This document shows positions 16,819 to 24,090 of a stretch of DNA of 64,000 bases, one piece after another. A model generated the notes under the pieces. The model did no database searches. It was not told where the DNA came from and worked only from the letters and a program-made list of their open reading frames with translations. Source of the stretch: an uncultured Bacteroidales bacterium (GTDB taxonomy: Bacteria; Bacteroidota; Bacteroidia; Bacteroidales; Paludibacteraceae); assembly GCA_903911085.1 (NCBI GenBank), contig CAIWCC010000104.1:50334-114333 (forward strand), written 5' to 3'. Each line of letters begins with the position of its first letter. Position 1 is the stretch's first letter. The position numbers and the translations under genes are program-made.

Positions 16819-17033
16819 ATATGTAATTCCATTTTTTTGTTTAAATTAATAGAGTATTTGAACTGTATATTTAGCAAATGTATATGTACATTAGAGTTTG
16901 AATCGACTGAAATAATTTGAATATAAAAGATAAAAGTGAGATTTTGTACTCAGGGTAACTACAAATATTGAGCGAAGATTAATTATAACCTTTATCAAGT
17001 AGAGGTTTAGAAAATGTAAAATATCATTTCTAT

Positions 17034-17060
17034 CACCTTGTAAAGGTGCTTATGTACCTT
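17034..17060. promoter_or_regulatory. Candidate operator: overlapping ACCTT/AAGGT inverted repeats upstream of dus-mntH
   Basis: CACCTT-gta-AAGGTG at 17034-17048 is a perfect inverted repeat. Its right arm AAGGT (17043-17047) also pairs with ACCTT at 17056-17060 across 8 bp. The site ends 8 bp before the -7 element at 17069. AGGT/ACCT arms recall DtxR/MntR-type metal-repressor boxes, which would suit the mntH-type gene downstream. The regulator itself is not in the window. The rest of the 284-bp gap from 16819 is AT-rich, with one weaker AACCT/AGGTT pair at 16987-17007. Confidence 0.45.
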
Positions 17061-17068
17061 AAAATTCG

Positions 17069-17076
17069 TATATTTG
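17069..17076 (+). promoter_or_regulatory. -7 promoter element for dus-mntH
   Basis: TATATTTG, an exact TAnnTTTG match, 27 bp upstream of the dus ATG at 17103. Confidence 0.6.
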
Positions 17077-17102
17077 CAGTTCGCTTTCATTAAGAAAAAA
17101 AT

Positions 17103-18047
17103 ATGCAAATATACTTAGCTCCATTACAAGGACTTACCGACTGGATTTTCAGGGAATCATTTAATGAACATATTGGCCAATTCGACAAGACTTTTGCGCC
17201 ATTTATTCGCACTCAAAACAGTGAATTTTATCGTCCCAGTCAATGCAATGATATACTGCCATTGCATAATATTCATCAAAGGCCTGTTCCTCAGTTTCTT
17301 GGAAATGATAAATCTTCATTTCTACGTTTTGAAGATTTGTGTCATGAACATCAATACTCGGAAGTAAATATTAATTTGGGTTGTCCTTTTTCGAGAGTCA
17401 TGGATAAAAGTATGGGGGCAGGTTTATTATCGCAGCCAGAAAAACTGGCGAATCTGCTGGATGAAATTTTTTCGGTTACCAAACTAAATATTTCCATAAA
17501 GTGCCGATTAGGAAAAAATAATGTGAGCGAATTTGAAGATATTATTCCAATTTTAAATCAATATCCGCTTGTAGAAGTGATTATTCATCCTCGTGTTGGA
17601 ACGCAGATGTACAAAGGCGATGTAGATTATGAGGCTTTTGCAAAATATGCCCCGTTGATAAATCATCCAATATGTTATAATGGTGATATTTCGAACATTT
17701 TTGAAATTCAAAAAATTAAAGCATTATCGCCGATTATACAGCGTTTTATGATTGGACGCGGTATTCTAAAACAACCATTTTTATTGTCCGAAATTAGGAA
17801 TGAAGTGCTTACAAGTAGTCAGAAAATGAATATGTTGCGCAATTTTCATTTGTCAATAATTGAAAAATGTAAGCAGAAGTATTCTGGTGATTTACATTTA
17901 TTAAACCGCTTTGTGGAAATGTGGGAATATCATAATGAAGCTTATGAAGATGGACGAAAGATTTATAAAAATATAAAGAAATGCAATAGCTTTGCGAAAT
18001 ATGAAGGTATTGTTTTTAAAGCCATAAATGAATTTTCGGAACATTAA
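17103..18047 (+). CDS. tRNA-dihydrouridine synthase
   Basis: FMN enzyme that reduces uridine to dihydrouridine in tRNA using NAD(P)H. The 314-residue product has the family start IYLAPLQGLTDWIFRESF, the FMN and substrate region VPQFLGND, the catalytic-cysteine motif NINLGCPFSRV (Cys in GCP, about residue 98), the KCRLG segment, a conserved IIHPRVGTQMYKG histidine loop and the FMN phosphate-binding FMIGRGIL. The overall pattern is DusC-like. It precedes mntH by 58 bp and shares its promoter region, an unusual partner for a metal transporter. Confidence 0.92.
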   Translation: MQIYLAPLQGLTDWIFRESFNEHIGQFDKTFAPFIRTQNSEFYRPSQCNDILPLHNIHQRPVPQFLGNDKSSFLRFEDLCHEHQYSEVNINLGCPFSRVMDKSMGAGLLSQPEKLANLLDEIFSVTKLNISIKCRLGKNNVSEFEDIIPILNQYPLVEVIIHPRVGTQMYKGDVDYEAFAKYAPLINHPICYNGDISNIFEIQKIKALSPIIQRFMIGRGILKQPFLLSEIRNEVLTSSQKMNMLRNFHLSIIEKCKQKYSGDLHLLNRFVEMWEYHNEAYEDGRKIYKNIKKCNSFAKYEGIVFKAINEFSEH

Positions 18048-18105
18048 GTCTAAACATTTATTCAGTTGCATTGTTGTAATTCCAAGTTTATAATTGTCAG
18101 AATTT

Positions 18106-19365
18106 ATGTTCAAACTATTCAAAAACATTGATAATAAGTCCTATACACCAAAATATGGTGGTTTAGATATTTTAAAATTTATAGGTCCTGGATTGCTTGT
18201 AACGGTTGGATTTATCGACCCGGGAAATTGGGCATCAAATCTTGCAGCAGGTGCCAATTTTGGATATTCACTTTTATGGATGGTTAGTTTGTCGACCATT
18301 ATGCTCATTTTTTTGCAACACAATGTAGCGCATCTAGGCATTGCAAGCGGTTTATGTCTGTCCGAAGCTACAGCAATTCACCTCAAACCGCGTTATTCAA
18401 AGTTTCTTCTATCTTCAGCTATGCTGGCTTCGATTTCAACATCTTTGGCGGAAATTTTGGGCGGTGGAATAGCTTTAAATATGCTATTTAAAATACCTAT
18501 TAAAGCAGGTGCAATTTTGGTAACACTTTTTGTAATTATTATGTTGTTTACCAATTCCTACCGAATTATTGAAAAATGGATAATTGCTTTTGTTTCTGTT
18601 ATTGGTTTATCATTTCTATATGAACTTTCGTTGGTTAATATTAATTGGACTAGTGCAGTGTCAGGGTGGGTAACGCCATCATTTCCACAAGGTTCTATGC
18701 TGGTTATTATGAGTGTTTTAGGAGCTGTAGTTATGCCTCATAATTTGTTTTTACATTCCGAAATAATTCAGAGTAGACAATGGAATTTGCAAGATGAAAA
18801 AGTAATTAAGAAACAATTGCAGTACGAATTTTTGGATACATTGGTTTCAATGCTAATAGGTTGGGCAATAAATAGTGCAATGATTTTGTTAGCTGCGGCA
18901 ACTTTTTTTCAGTCTCAAACACCTGTTTCTGAACTTCAACAGGCCAACCATTTGTTAGCCCCATTATTGGGAAGTCATGCTGCGATAGTATTTGCAGTGG
19001 CATTGTTATTTGCAGGATTAGCTTCTACCATAACTTCTGGAATGGCAGCGGGAAGTATATTTGCTGGTATGTACAAAGAGCCTTATGACATCAAAGATAA
19101 TCACTCACGCATGGGCGTTGCCATTTCGTTGTTGGTGGCATTAGGCGTTATATTTTTGATATACAATCCTTTTCAGGGTTTGATAATTTCGCAGATGGTA
19201 TTAAGTATTCAATTACCATTTACTATTTTTCTGCAAGTTTACCTTACTTCTTCCGAAAAAGTAATGGGTAAATATGTTAATTCTAAAGCTTCTAAAATAG
19301 TATTGTATACTTTTGGTGGAATTGTAACTGTTCTGAATATTGCGTTGTTTGTGAGTTTTTTGTAA
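18106..19365 (+). CDS. mntH: Nramp family divalent metal transporter
   Basis: Proton-coupled importer of Mn(II), Fe(II) and similar ions in the inner membrane. A TTG at 18094 would add four residues; the ATG at 18106 gives 419, close to the family norm of about 410-430. About eleven hydrophobic helices are visible. The metal-site residues are present: Asp38-Pro-Gly-Asn41 in TM1 and Met210-Pro-His-Asn in TM6. It probably shares a transcript with the dus gene, whose promoter carries an AGGT/ACCT operator-like element, so metal-dependent repression is plausible. Confidence 0.93.
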   Translation: MFKLFKNIDNKSYTPKYGGLDILKFIGPGLLVTVGFIDPGNWASNLAAGANFGYSLLWMVSLSTIMLIFLQHNVAHLGIASGLCLSEATAIHLKPRYSKFLLSSAMLASISTSLAEILGGGIALNMLFKIPIKAGAILVTLFVIIMLFTNSYRIIEKWIIAFVSVIGLSFLYELSLVNINWTSAVSGWVTPSFPQGSMLVIMSVLGAVVMPHNLFLHSEIIQSRQWNLQDEKVIKKQLQYEFLDTLVSMLIGWAINSAMILLAAATFFQSQTPVSELQQANHLLAPLLGSHAAIVFAVALLFAGLASTITSGMAAGSIFAGMYKEPYDIKDNHSRMGVAISLLVALGVIFLIYNPFQGLIISQMVLSIQLPFTIFLQVYLTSSEKVMGKYVNSKASKIVLYTFGGIVTVLNIALFVSFL

Positions 19366-19423
19366 AAATACAAATATATATTTTTGAAATACCGTTTTAC
19401 ACAAGTTCTAAGCTGCAATTTTT

Positions 19424-20008
19424 TCAATCTTTCCAACGTTTCAATTCATTATAAAGTCGTTGAATAGGTAATCCCATCACGTTAAAGTACGAACCTTCAA
19501 TATGTTCTACGCCAACATACCCTATCCATTCTTGCACACCATATGCACCTGCTTTGTCGTAAGGGTGATAATTGTCTAAATAATAATCAATTTCCTCTGC
19601 AGTGAGACTCGCAAATCGGACTTCGGAAATAACATGAAAAGTTTTGCGTTTTTTTATTGTGCTAATTGTCACACCTGTAATTACTTGATGTGTTTTTCCA
19701 GATAATGATTTAAGCATACGAGATGCATCGGCTCTGTCTTTGGGTTTGTTGAATACTTGTCCTTCATGCCATACAATTGTGTCGGCAGTAATTAACATTG
19801 TGTTGTCATTCATTATCGACAAATAGGCGCTAGCTTTTTTTTCGGACAAATACATAGGTATATCAACACCAACTAATTCTGGTGGATAATTTTCATCAAC
19901 TTTGATGAACTTTACTTCAAATGGAAAATTTAATCCACGTAAAAGGTCTTGACGTCGTGGTGATTGCGATGCAAGAATTATTTTATATGAGTCGAGGTGT
20001 GAAAGCAT
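19424..20008 (-). CDS. maf: Maf family nucleoside triphosphate pyrophosphatase
   Basis: House-cleaning enzyme that hydrolyses dTTP/UTP or modified nucleotides to monophosphates; linked to septation arrest. The 194-residue product shows IILASQSPRRQDLLRGL (phosphate-binding SxSPRR), the ADTIVWHEGQVFNKPKDRADA motif, LSGKTHQVITGV, and the DKAGAYGVQEWIGYVGVEHIEGSYFNVMGLP block. The pattern fits the YhdE/dTTPase subgroup. It lies downstream of the UbiA gene with a 49-bp gap on the minus strand. Confidence 0.94.
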   Translation of the reverse strand: MLSHLDSYKIILASQSPRRQDLLRGLNFPFEVKFIKVDENYPPELVGVDIPMYLSEKKASAYLSIMNDNTMLITADTIVWHEGQVFNKPKDRADASRMLKSLSGKTHQVITGVTISTIKKRKTFHVISEVRFASLTAEEIDYYLDNYHPYDKAGAYGVQEWIGYVGVEHIEGSYFNVMGLPIQRLYNELKRWKD

Positions 20009-20057
20009 ATTTATTAATAGTTACTGAATTGAAAATATGTATGTTAAGTATTGGGTG

Positions 20058-21050
20058 CTATTTTAGTATAAATGTGTCGAAAAAGCTGATGCCAAATGTT
20101 TTAGCTTGAAGATAATAGAAAATAAATCCGTACAAAACACCAACAAGCATTATGACTTTGGATAAGGTAGAGGCATCATGAAAATCGGCTGGAGTTTTAG
20201 CTTTAAAAATTAAATATGATAAAGCAAAAAATGGTAAAGCTATTCCAAAAATTATATATCTTAAAGTGAACGTTCCCTCAAACTGTATAAAAAGATTGTT
20301 TATAATAAATAATAAAATTACTGTTAGTATTATTAAACCAAATAAGAGCAATTTTGTTTTGGTATGTCCCAATTTTATTGGTAAAGTGCGACATTCCATC
20401 TCTCTATCGCCTTTTTCGTCTTCTATATCTTTAATTATTTCTCTAATCCAAGTGGTTAAAAATGAGAAAAATGCAAATCCACTTATCCAGCTAAGTATTT
20501 GTTTTGGAATAGGAGTTTCGAAAATAAATTTTCCAAACTCTTTTTCTAAAAATGCGATTTGGGAAATTCCCACAATTAATATAGTTAGAGCAGCAATAAA
20601 AGCAACAATTAGATTTCCAATTACAAATTGTCGTTTATAACTAGCTGAATAAAACCACAATAGACCAGGTGTGACAATGAAAATAAAAGCAAGAGTAAAG
20701 CTTTGAGATAAAAAAGCTAAAATTAATCCACATGAAACGCCAATGCATGTAAGAATTTGGTAAAAGACCATGGCATTTTTTCGTTGAATAGTATTGCCAA
20801 TTATTTGCTTTTCAGGTTTGTTGATTAAATCAATTTTTATATCAAAATAATCATTCAACACATATCCGCCAGCTGCAATAAAAACTGTGGCAATTATTAA
20901 CAACAATGGCATCCCAATTTGAAGTGCATCAGCGAAGCTAAAATTGAATTTCTGTAAAATTGGTAATATGACAAAAAAATGCATTACGAATTGAATGAAT
21001 GCAATAAAGATTAAATTTGGATAGCGGATCAGTTTTAAATATGAAGACAT
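20058..21050 (-). CDS. UbiA family prenyltransferase
   Basis: Integral-membrane prenyltransferase that transfers an isoprenoid chain to an acceptor. The 330-residue protein has about nine hydrophobic helices. The first Asp-rich motif is NDYFDIKIDLINKPEK (NDxxDxxxD, about residues 66-74) and the second is IKDIEDEKGDRE (DxxxD type, about 210-218). In Bacteroidetes such proteins beside maf are usually labelled geranylgeranylglycerol-phosphate geranylgeranyltransferase-like, though the acceptor is uncertain. It lies in a minus-strand group DUF2520, UbiA, Maf with 58- and 49-bp gaps. Confidence 0.9.
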   Translation of the reverse strand: MSSYLKLIRYPNLIFIAFIQFVMHFFVILPILQKFNFSFADALQIGMPLLLIIATVFIAAGGYVLNDYFDIKIDLINKPEKQIIGNTIQRKNAMVFYQILTCIGVSCGLILAFLSQSFTLAFIFIVTPGLLWFYSASYKRQFVIGNLIVAFIAALTILIVGISQIAFLEKEFGKFIFETPIPKQILSWISGFAFFSFLTTWIREIIKDIEDEKGDREMECRTLPIKLGHTKTKLLLFGLIILTVILLFIINNLFIQFEGTFTLRYIIFGIALPFFALSYLIFKAKTPADFHDASTLSKVIMLVGVLYGFIFYYLQAKTFGISFFDTFILK

Positions 21051-21108
21051 TCTATTGATTTGATTAAAAATAATTAATTCATCTACATGATTGATAAAGA
21101 CTTCATTT

Positions 21109-21873
21109 CTAATGTCTTTTGTGAATGTTTTTACTCAATAGTTTATAAATTTCAGAGAGCTCTGCATCGTTTTTGAGCAAATCTAAATGTTTTTCCATGG
21201 TTATTTCATCATTTCGTAATGCAGGTCCAGTTTGAGCATTATATGGACTCAAAGATTTGATTTTGCTAGCTGTCTCGGCAATTAATGGCTCTATAATTTC
21301 AAAACTTATACCTGATTCATTTAAAATTGTTGAAGCCAAATCATACATATAGTTACTGAAATTACATGCAAAAACTGCTGCCAAGTGTAGTTTCTTTCGC
21401 TGCTCAGAATTGATTAAATATGTTTTACTATTTAATAAGCAGGCTAAGTTTATTAGTTCATTTTCAGTAACTTTACTGTTTGCTTCAATGCAAATTGGAA
21501 TTTGACTGAAATCAATATCTCTTTGTTTAGAAAAAGTTTGAAGAGGATAAAAAATACCATATTTAAGAGCTAATCCCTCAAAAACAGTTATTGGTATGCT
21601 TCCTGCTGTGTGAATGTGAATTGCATTAGCAGGCAAAGGAAATTTTAGCAATGTACTATCTAAAATTCTATCGCTTAAGGCATAAATATATAAATCAGCA
21701 TCTAAGTTTATTTGTTCTAATTTATCAGTGAATGAAGTATTTATCTTGTTTGCTAATATGAATGCATTTTCTTTTGTGTGGCTATAAATTTGAATAATGT
21801 TTACACCTTTTGCATGCAAAGAGAGCGATAGCTGAGTGGCTAAATTGCCAGAACCTAATACAACAACTTTCAT
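21109..21873 (-). CDS. Rossmann-like plus DUF2520 protein
   Basis: Predicted NAD(P)-binding protein of 254 residues related to pyrroline-5-carboxylate/F420-dependent reductases. The N-terminus MKVVVLGSGNLATQLSLSL is a GxGNLA dinucleotide-binding motif; the C-terminal DUF2520 helical domain (about 120-250) holds LHLAAVFACNFSNYMYDLA and SPYNAQTGPALRNDEITMEKHL. The enzymatic reaction is unknown. It heads the conserved Bacteroidetes order DUF2520, (HAD phosphatase), UbiA, Maf; here the HAD gene that I would expect between it and UbiA is absent. Confidence 0.88.
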   Translation of the reverse strand: MKVVVLGSGNLATQLSLSLHAKGVNIIQIYSHTKENAFILANKINTSFTDKLEQINLDADLYIYALSDRILDSTLLKFPLPANAIHIHTAGSIPITVFEGLALKYGIFYPLQTFSKQRDIDFSQIPICIEANSKVTENELINLACLLNSKTYLINSEQRKKLHLAAVFACNFSNYMYDLASTILNESGISFEIIEPLIAETASKIKSLSPYNAQTGPALRNDEITMEKHLDLLKNDAELSEIYKLLSKNIHKRH

Positions 21874-21983
21874 GAGTGACTATATTTACACAATAGTTTT
21901 ATAAATGCTTATTGATGTTACGCTTGAACAAGAATGTGATAAATGAAATAAGAAAACGATATTTTGAACATAATAAAAAAGAA

Positions 21984-22301
21984 CTACTTTTTTTTAAATA
22001 CAAGAACTGCGCCTGCAACTATCAATAAAACTGGCCAAATAAAGTCCGAAATATGTCTTGTAAACTGAATAATGTCCGATAGTCGGAATAATAATCCAAG
22101 AGCAATAAGTACTATTCCAATGTTTTTGTTGGCATGAAATATAAGAAAAATAATTCCTATAATGACAGGATAGTTTTTAAAGTCGAAAATGTAATCAGAA
22201 ATTTGAGGTGGAATAATGTGTAATTGGCGTATTAAAAATAGAGTGCCAAATACCAATAAAGTAATTCCCCATGCTAAACGATTGTCTTTTTTTATGGCCA
22301 T
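21984..22301 (-). CDS. Small membrane protein with LiaF-like/DUF5668 transmembrane region
   Basis: Predicted inner-membrane protein. The frame is open from 22409, but that extension is polar and overlaps the upstream gene by 23 nt; the internal ATG at 22301 (MAIKKDNRLAWGITLLVFG) fits the family and gives 105 residues. Three or four hydrophobic segments are seen, including WGITLLVFGTLFLIRQL, a YPVIIGIIFLIFHA loop-helix and FIWPVLLIVAGAVLVFKKK at the C-terminus. Such modules often sit with envelope-stress or sensor systems; no such partner is adjacent. Confidence 0.7.
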   Translation of the reverse strand: MAIKKDNRLAWGITLLVFGTLFLIRQLHIIPPQISDYIFDFKNYPVIIGIIFLIFHANKNIGIVLIALGLLFRLSDIIQFTRHISDFIWPVLLIVAGAVLVFKKK

Positions 22302-22386
22302 AAAGTTAAATTGTATTCTAATTCTTAAGTTTTTTAAGATTAAATCTTTTCTGGAATTATTGTTTTTTTTATCAGTTGATTGACAT

Positions 22387-23229
22387 TTACTTTTTTTGTT
22401 GTTTTTCAACTAAATAATTAATTAAATTATTGGGTTTTAGTAGTCCAATTATACGGCTGAATGGCAAGGAAACCTCGGTTTGTCCCATGTAATATGGCGC
22501 AATTTCATAGGGGTTAAATACATAATTTATACTTTCGTCGGTAATGTAAAAGTTGCCATTTGGTTTGATTGAATCAGTCCAAAAATCTGTGTCTTCCAGA
22601 TTTGTAATTGGGTCAGCATCTGAACCTTTATCTTCTTTACTTTCTTCTACAATGCGAGTTTTAATCAATTCCGATAAAGCAAGTTCATATTTATCAATAA
22701 ACAAATCTTTTTCGGTAATTTTTTGACCTGTTTTTAAATCAAAATTAAAATATGTACGATTGCTAAGTCCATGTGCACCACCCATATAAACGTATCTATC
22801 TATACCATAACTATAGATATTTTTATCGTTCAATAAACTAAAACCTTCTAAATTGTGCTCATTGTTAAACGAATAAACGCTTGCACTGTCCAGCTCGTTT
22901 AATAAGGATAAATTGTTGGCTTTATAGTCTTCGTTTAGTCCATTGGTAAACAATAAAATAAGAGAATCATTGGAATGGGAAACAAATTTTTCACCAAATA
23001 AATTGGTAATAATTGTAGCACGGATTGAATTTAGTACATTTTTGTCTGCAAAATCTACTGGAATTTCCACATGAATATCCATACTTAAAGCACCTTTGGC
23101 AGTATCAGATGTTAAATAATACTTCTTTGTAAAGTCCTTTTCCTCTGTTTTTATCGTTTTTTGAGTACATGATAAAAAAAGAAAAGCTGTTAAAGTACTA
23201 AATAATAGTAAAGTAGTTTGTTTTGTCAT
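22387..23229 (-). CDS. DUF3298/DUF4163 (RsiV-like) lipoprotein
   Basis: Predicted secreted lipoprotein of 280 residues. A signal peptide ends in the lipobox LFLSC (Cys at about residue 21). The DUF4163 part (about 45-150) precedes a DUF3298 domain with YMGGAHGLSNRTYFNFDLKTGQ (the GGAHG motif), DLFIDKY and NYVFNPYEIAPYYMGQTEVSLPF, as in the extracellular lysozyme-binding part of RsiV. Function in Bacteroidetes is unknown. A minus-strand TAATTTTG at 23258-23265 is the likely promoter, 29 bp upstream of the start. Confidence 0.85.
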   Translation of the reverse strand: MTKQTTLLLFSTLTAFLFLSCTQKTIKTEEKDFTKKYYLTSDTAKGALSMDIHVEIPVDFADKNVLNSIRATIITNLFGEKFVSHSNDSLILLFTNGLNEDYKANNLSLLNELDSASVYSFNNEHNLEGFSLLNDKNIYSYGIDRYVYMGGAHGLSNRTYFNFDLKTGQKITEKDLFIDKYELALSELIKTRIVEESKEDKGSDADPITNLEDTDFWTDSIKPNGNFYITDESINYVFNPYEIAPYYMGQTEVSLPFSRIIGLLKPNNLINYLVEKQQKK

Positions 23230-23257
23230 TTTTTTTGATTGGTTTTTATTTCGCCTG

Positions 23258-23265
23258 CAAAATTA
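23258..23265 (-). promoter_or_regulatory. -7 promoter element for the DUF3298 lipoprotein gene
   Basis: TAATTTTG on the minus strand (CAAAATTA on plus), 29 bp upstream of the start codon at 23229. Confidence 0.55.
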
Positions 23266-23328
23266 CAATAATAAAACACAATACTCTAAAAATAATCAAA
23301 TTATTTTTATGTTTATTCTTAATCTTGT

Positions 23329-23336
23329 TATCTTTG
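23329..23336 (+). promoter_or_regulatory. -7 promoter element for the metal-efflux island
   Basis: TATCTTTG, an exact match, 113 bp upstream of the first gene of the island at 23449. No clear -33 TTTG is seen. Confidence 0.5.
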
Positions 23337-23448
23337 CAAATATAATGTAAGAAAAATTATATAAAATATCCTAATAATTTATATAATAGTCTGAATTTCA
23401 AATTGATATGTTTCTGAAACTATACTTTTTTTCATAAGATTATTTTCA

Positions 23449-23901
23449 ATGCTAAAAAATCAATTAAAATATCTTTTTACTTTTCTAGCTGCTGCTTACT
23501 TTTTGTTGGCTGGAATGGGTTACAATGTTGTGAGATATTGTTGCCAAACATGTGCAAATGAAGGTATTGAAGAGGTTGCTTTGAGCTCTTGCAATTCTGT
23601 ACATAAACATGAACATTCCAACAATAACCATCCCGAAAATGATGATATGGCTTGTGCTGATACAAATCATCAACCTTCTGGTTGCCATCTTTTACGTCTC
23701 TCAATTGATACTCCATCAATACAAGTTGCTGATAATAATTTGATTGAGCCATGCAAAATAATTGATTGGTTTTATGTGATTTCAAATTTAATTTCAAATC
23801 AGACAAAAGTATCTATTTATAACAGTTCTTCCCCTCCAGAAACTGCTTTTTATTTCACGGGGCGTGAACTAATGACTCTCCACGCTGTTTTCCTAATTTG
23901 A
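23449..23901 (+). CDS. Small membrane-anchored Cys/His-rich protein, paralogue A
   Basis: Unrecognised 150-residue protein. An N-terminal hydrophobic segment (about 8-25, signal or anchor) leads into GYNVVRYCCQTC with Cys31, Cys32 and Cys35. A His-rich stretch HKHEHSNNNH and a Cys/His segment follow, then CHLLRLSIDTPSI and a tail with SPPETAFYFTGREL and TLHAVFLI. The gene at 29856 encodes a paralogue with Cys at the same three positions, the same D-x-PSI motif and the same tail. The layout recalls the Bacteroidetes HYC/CC/PP small proteins but I cannot confirm membership. Placement immediately before a CzcA-type pump and the Cys/His content suggest periplasmic metal binding; this is inference. 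Confidence 0.75.
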   Translation: MLKNQLKYLFTFLAAAYFLLAGMGYNVVRYCCQTCANEGIEEVALSSCNSVHKHEHSNNNHPENDDMACADTNHQPSGCHLLRLSIDTPSIQVADNNLIEPCKIIDWFYVISNLISNQTKVSIYNSSSPPETAFYFTGRELMTLHAVFLI

Positions 23902-23926
23902 TTATTCATTGAATAATTGGTCTTTT

Positions 23927-23958
23927 GCAAGCAAATTCGATTTTGCTTGTAACTTTTT
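23927..23958 (+). terminator. Possible terminator or attenuator upstream of czcA-like gene
   Basis: CAAGCAAA at 23928-23935 pairs with TTTGCTTG at 23942-23949 around a 6-nt loop, followed after AAC by a run of six T. It lies between paralogue A and the pump gene and no separate TAnnTTTG promoter is seen after it, so partial read-through is one explanation. Confidence 0.4.
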
Positions 23959-24090
23959 TGCATACACAAAGTTGTGATTTATTCCCTATTTTCAACACTA
24001 AGAAATATCGTTATTTTTAGATTGTTTTTTTGAACGTAATGCTCAGATTAGCTGAAGTGTAACTATATTCTTGTAACTTCTTATGTTTTT

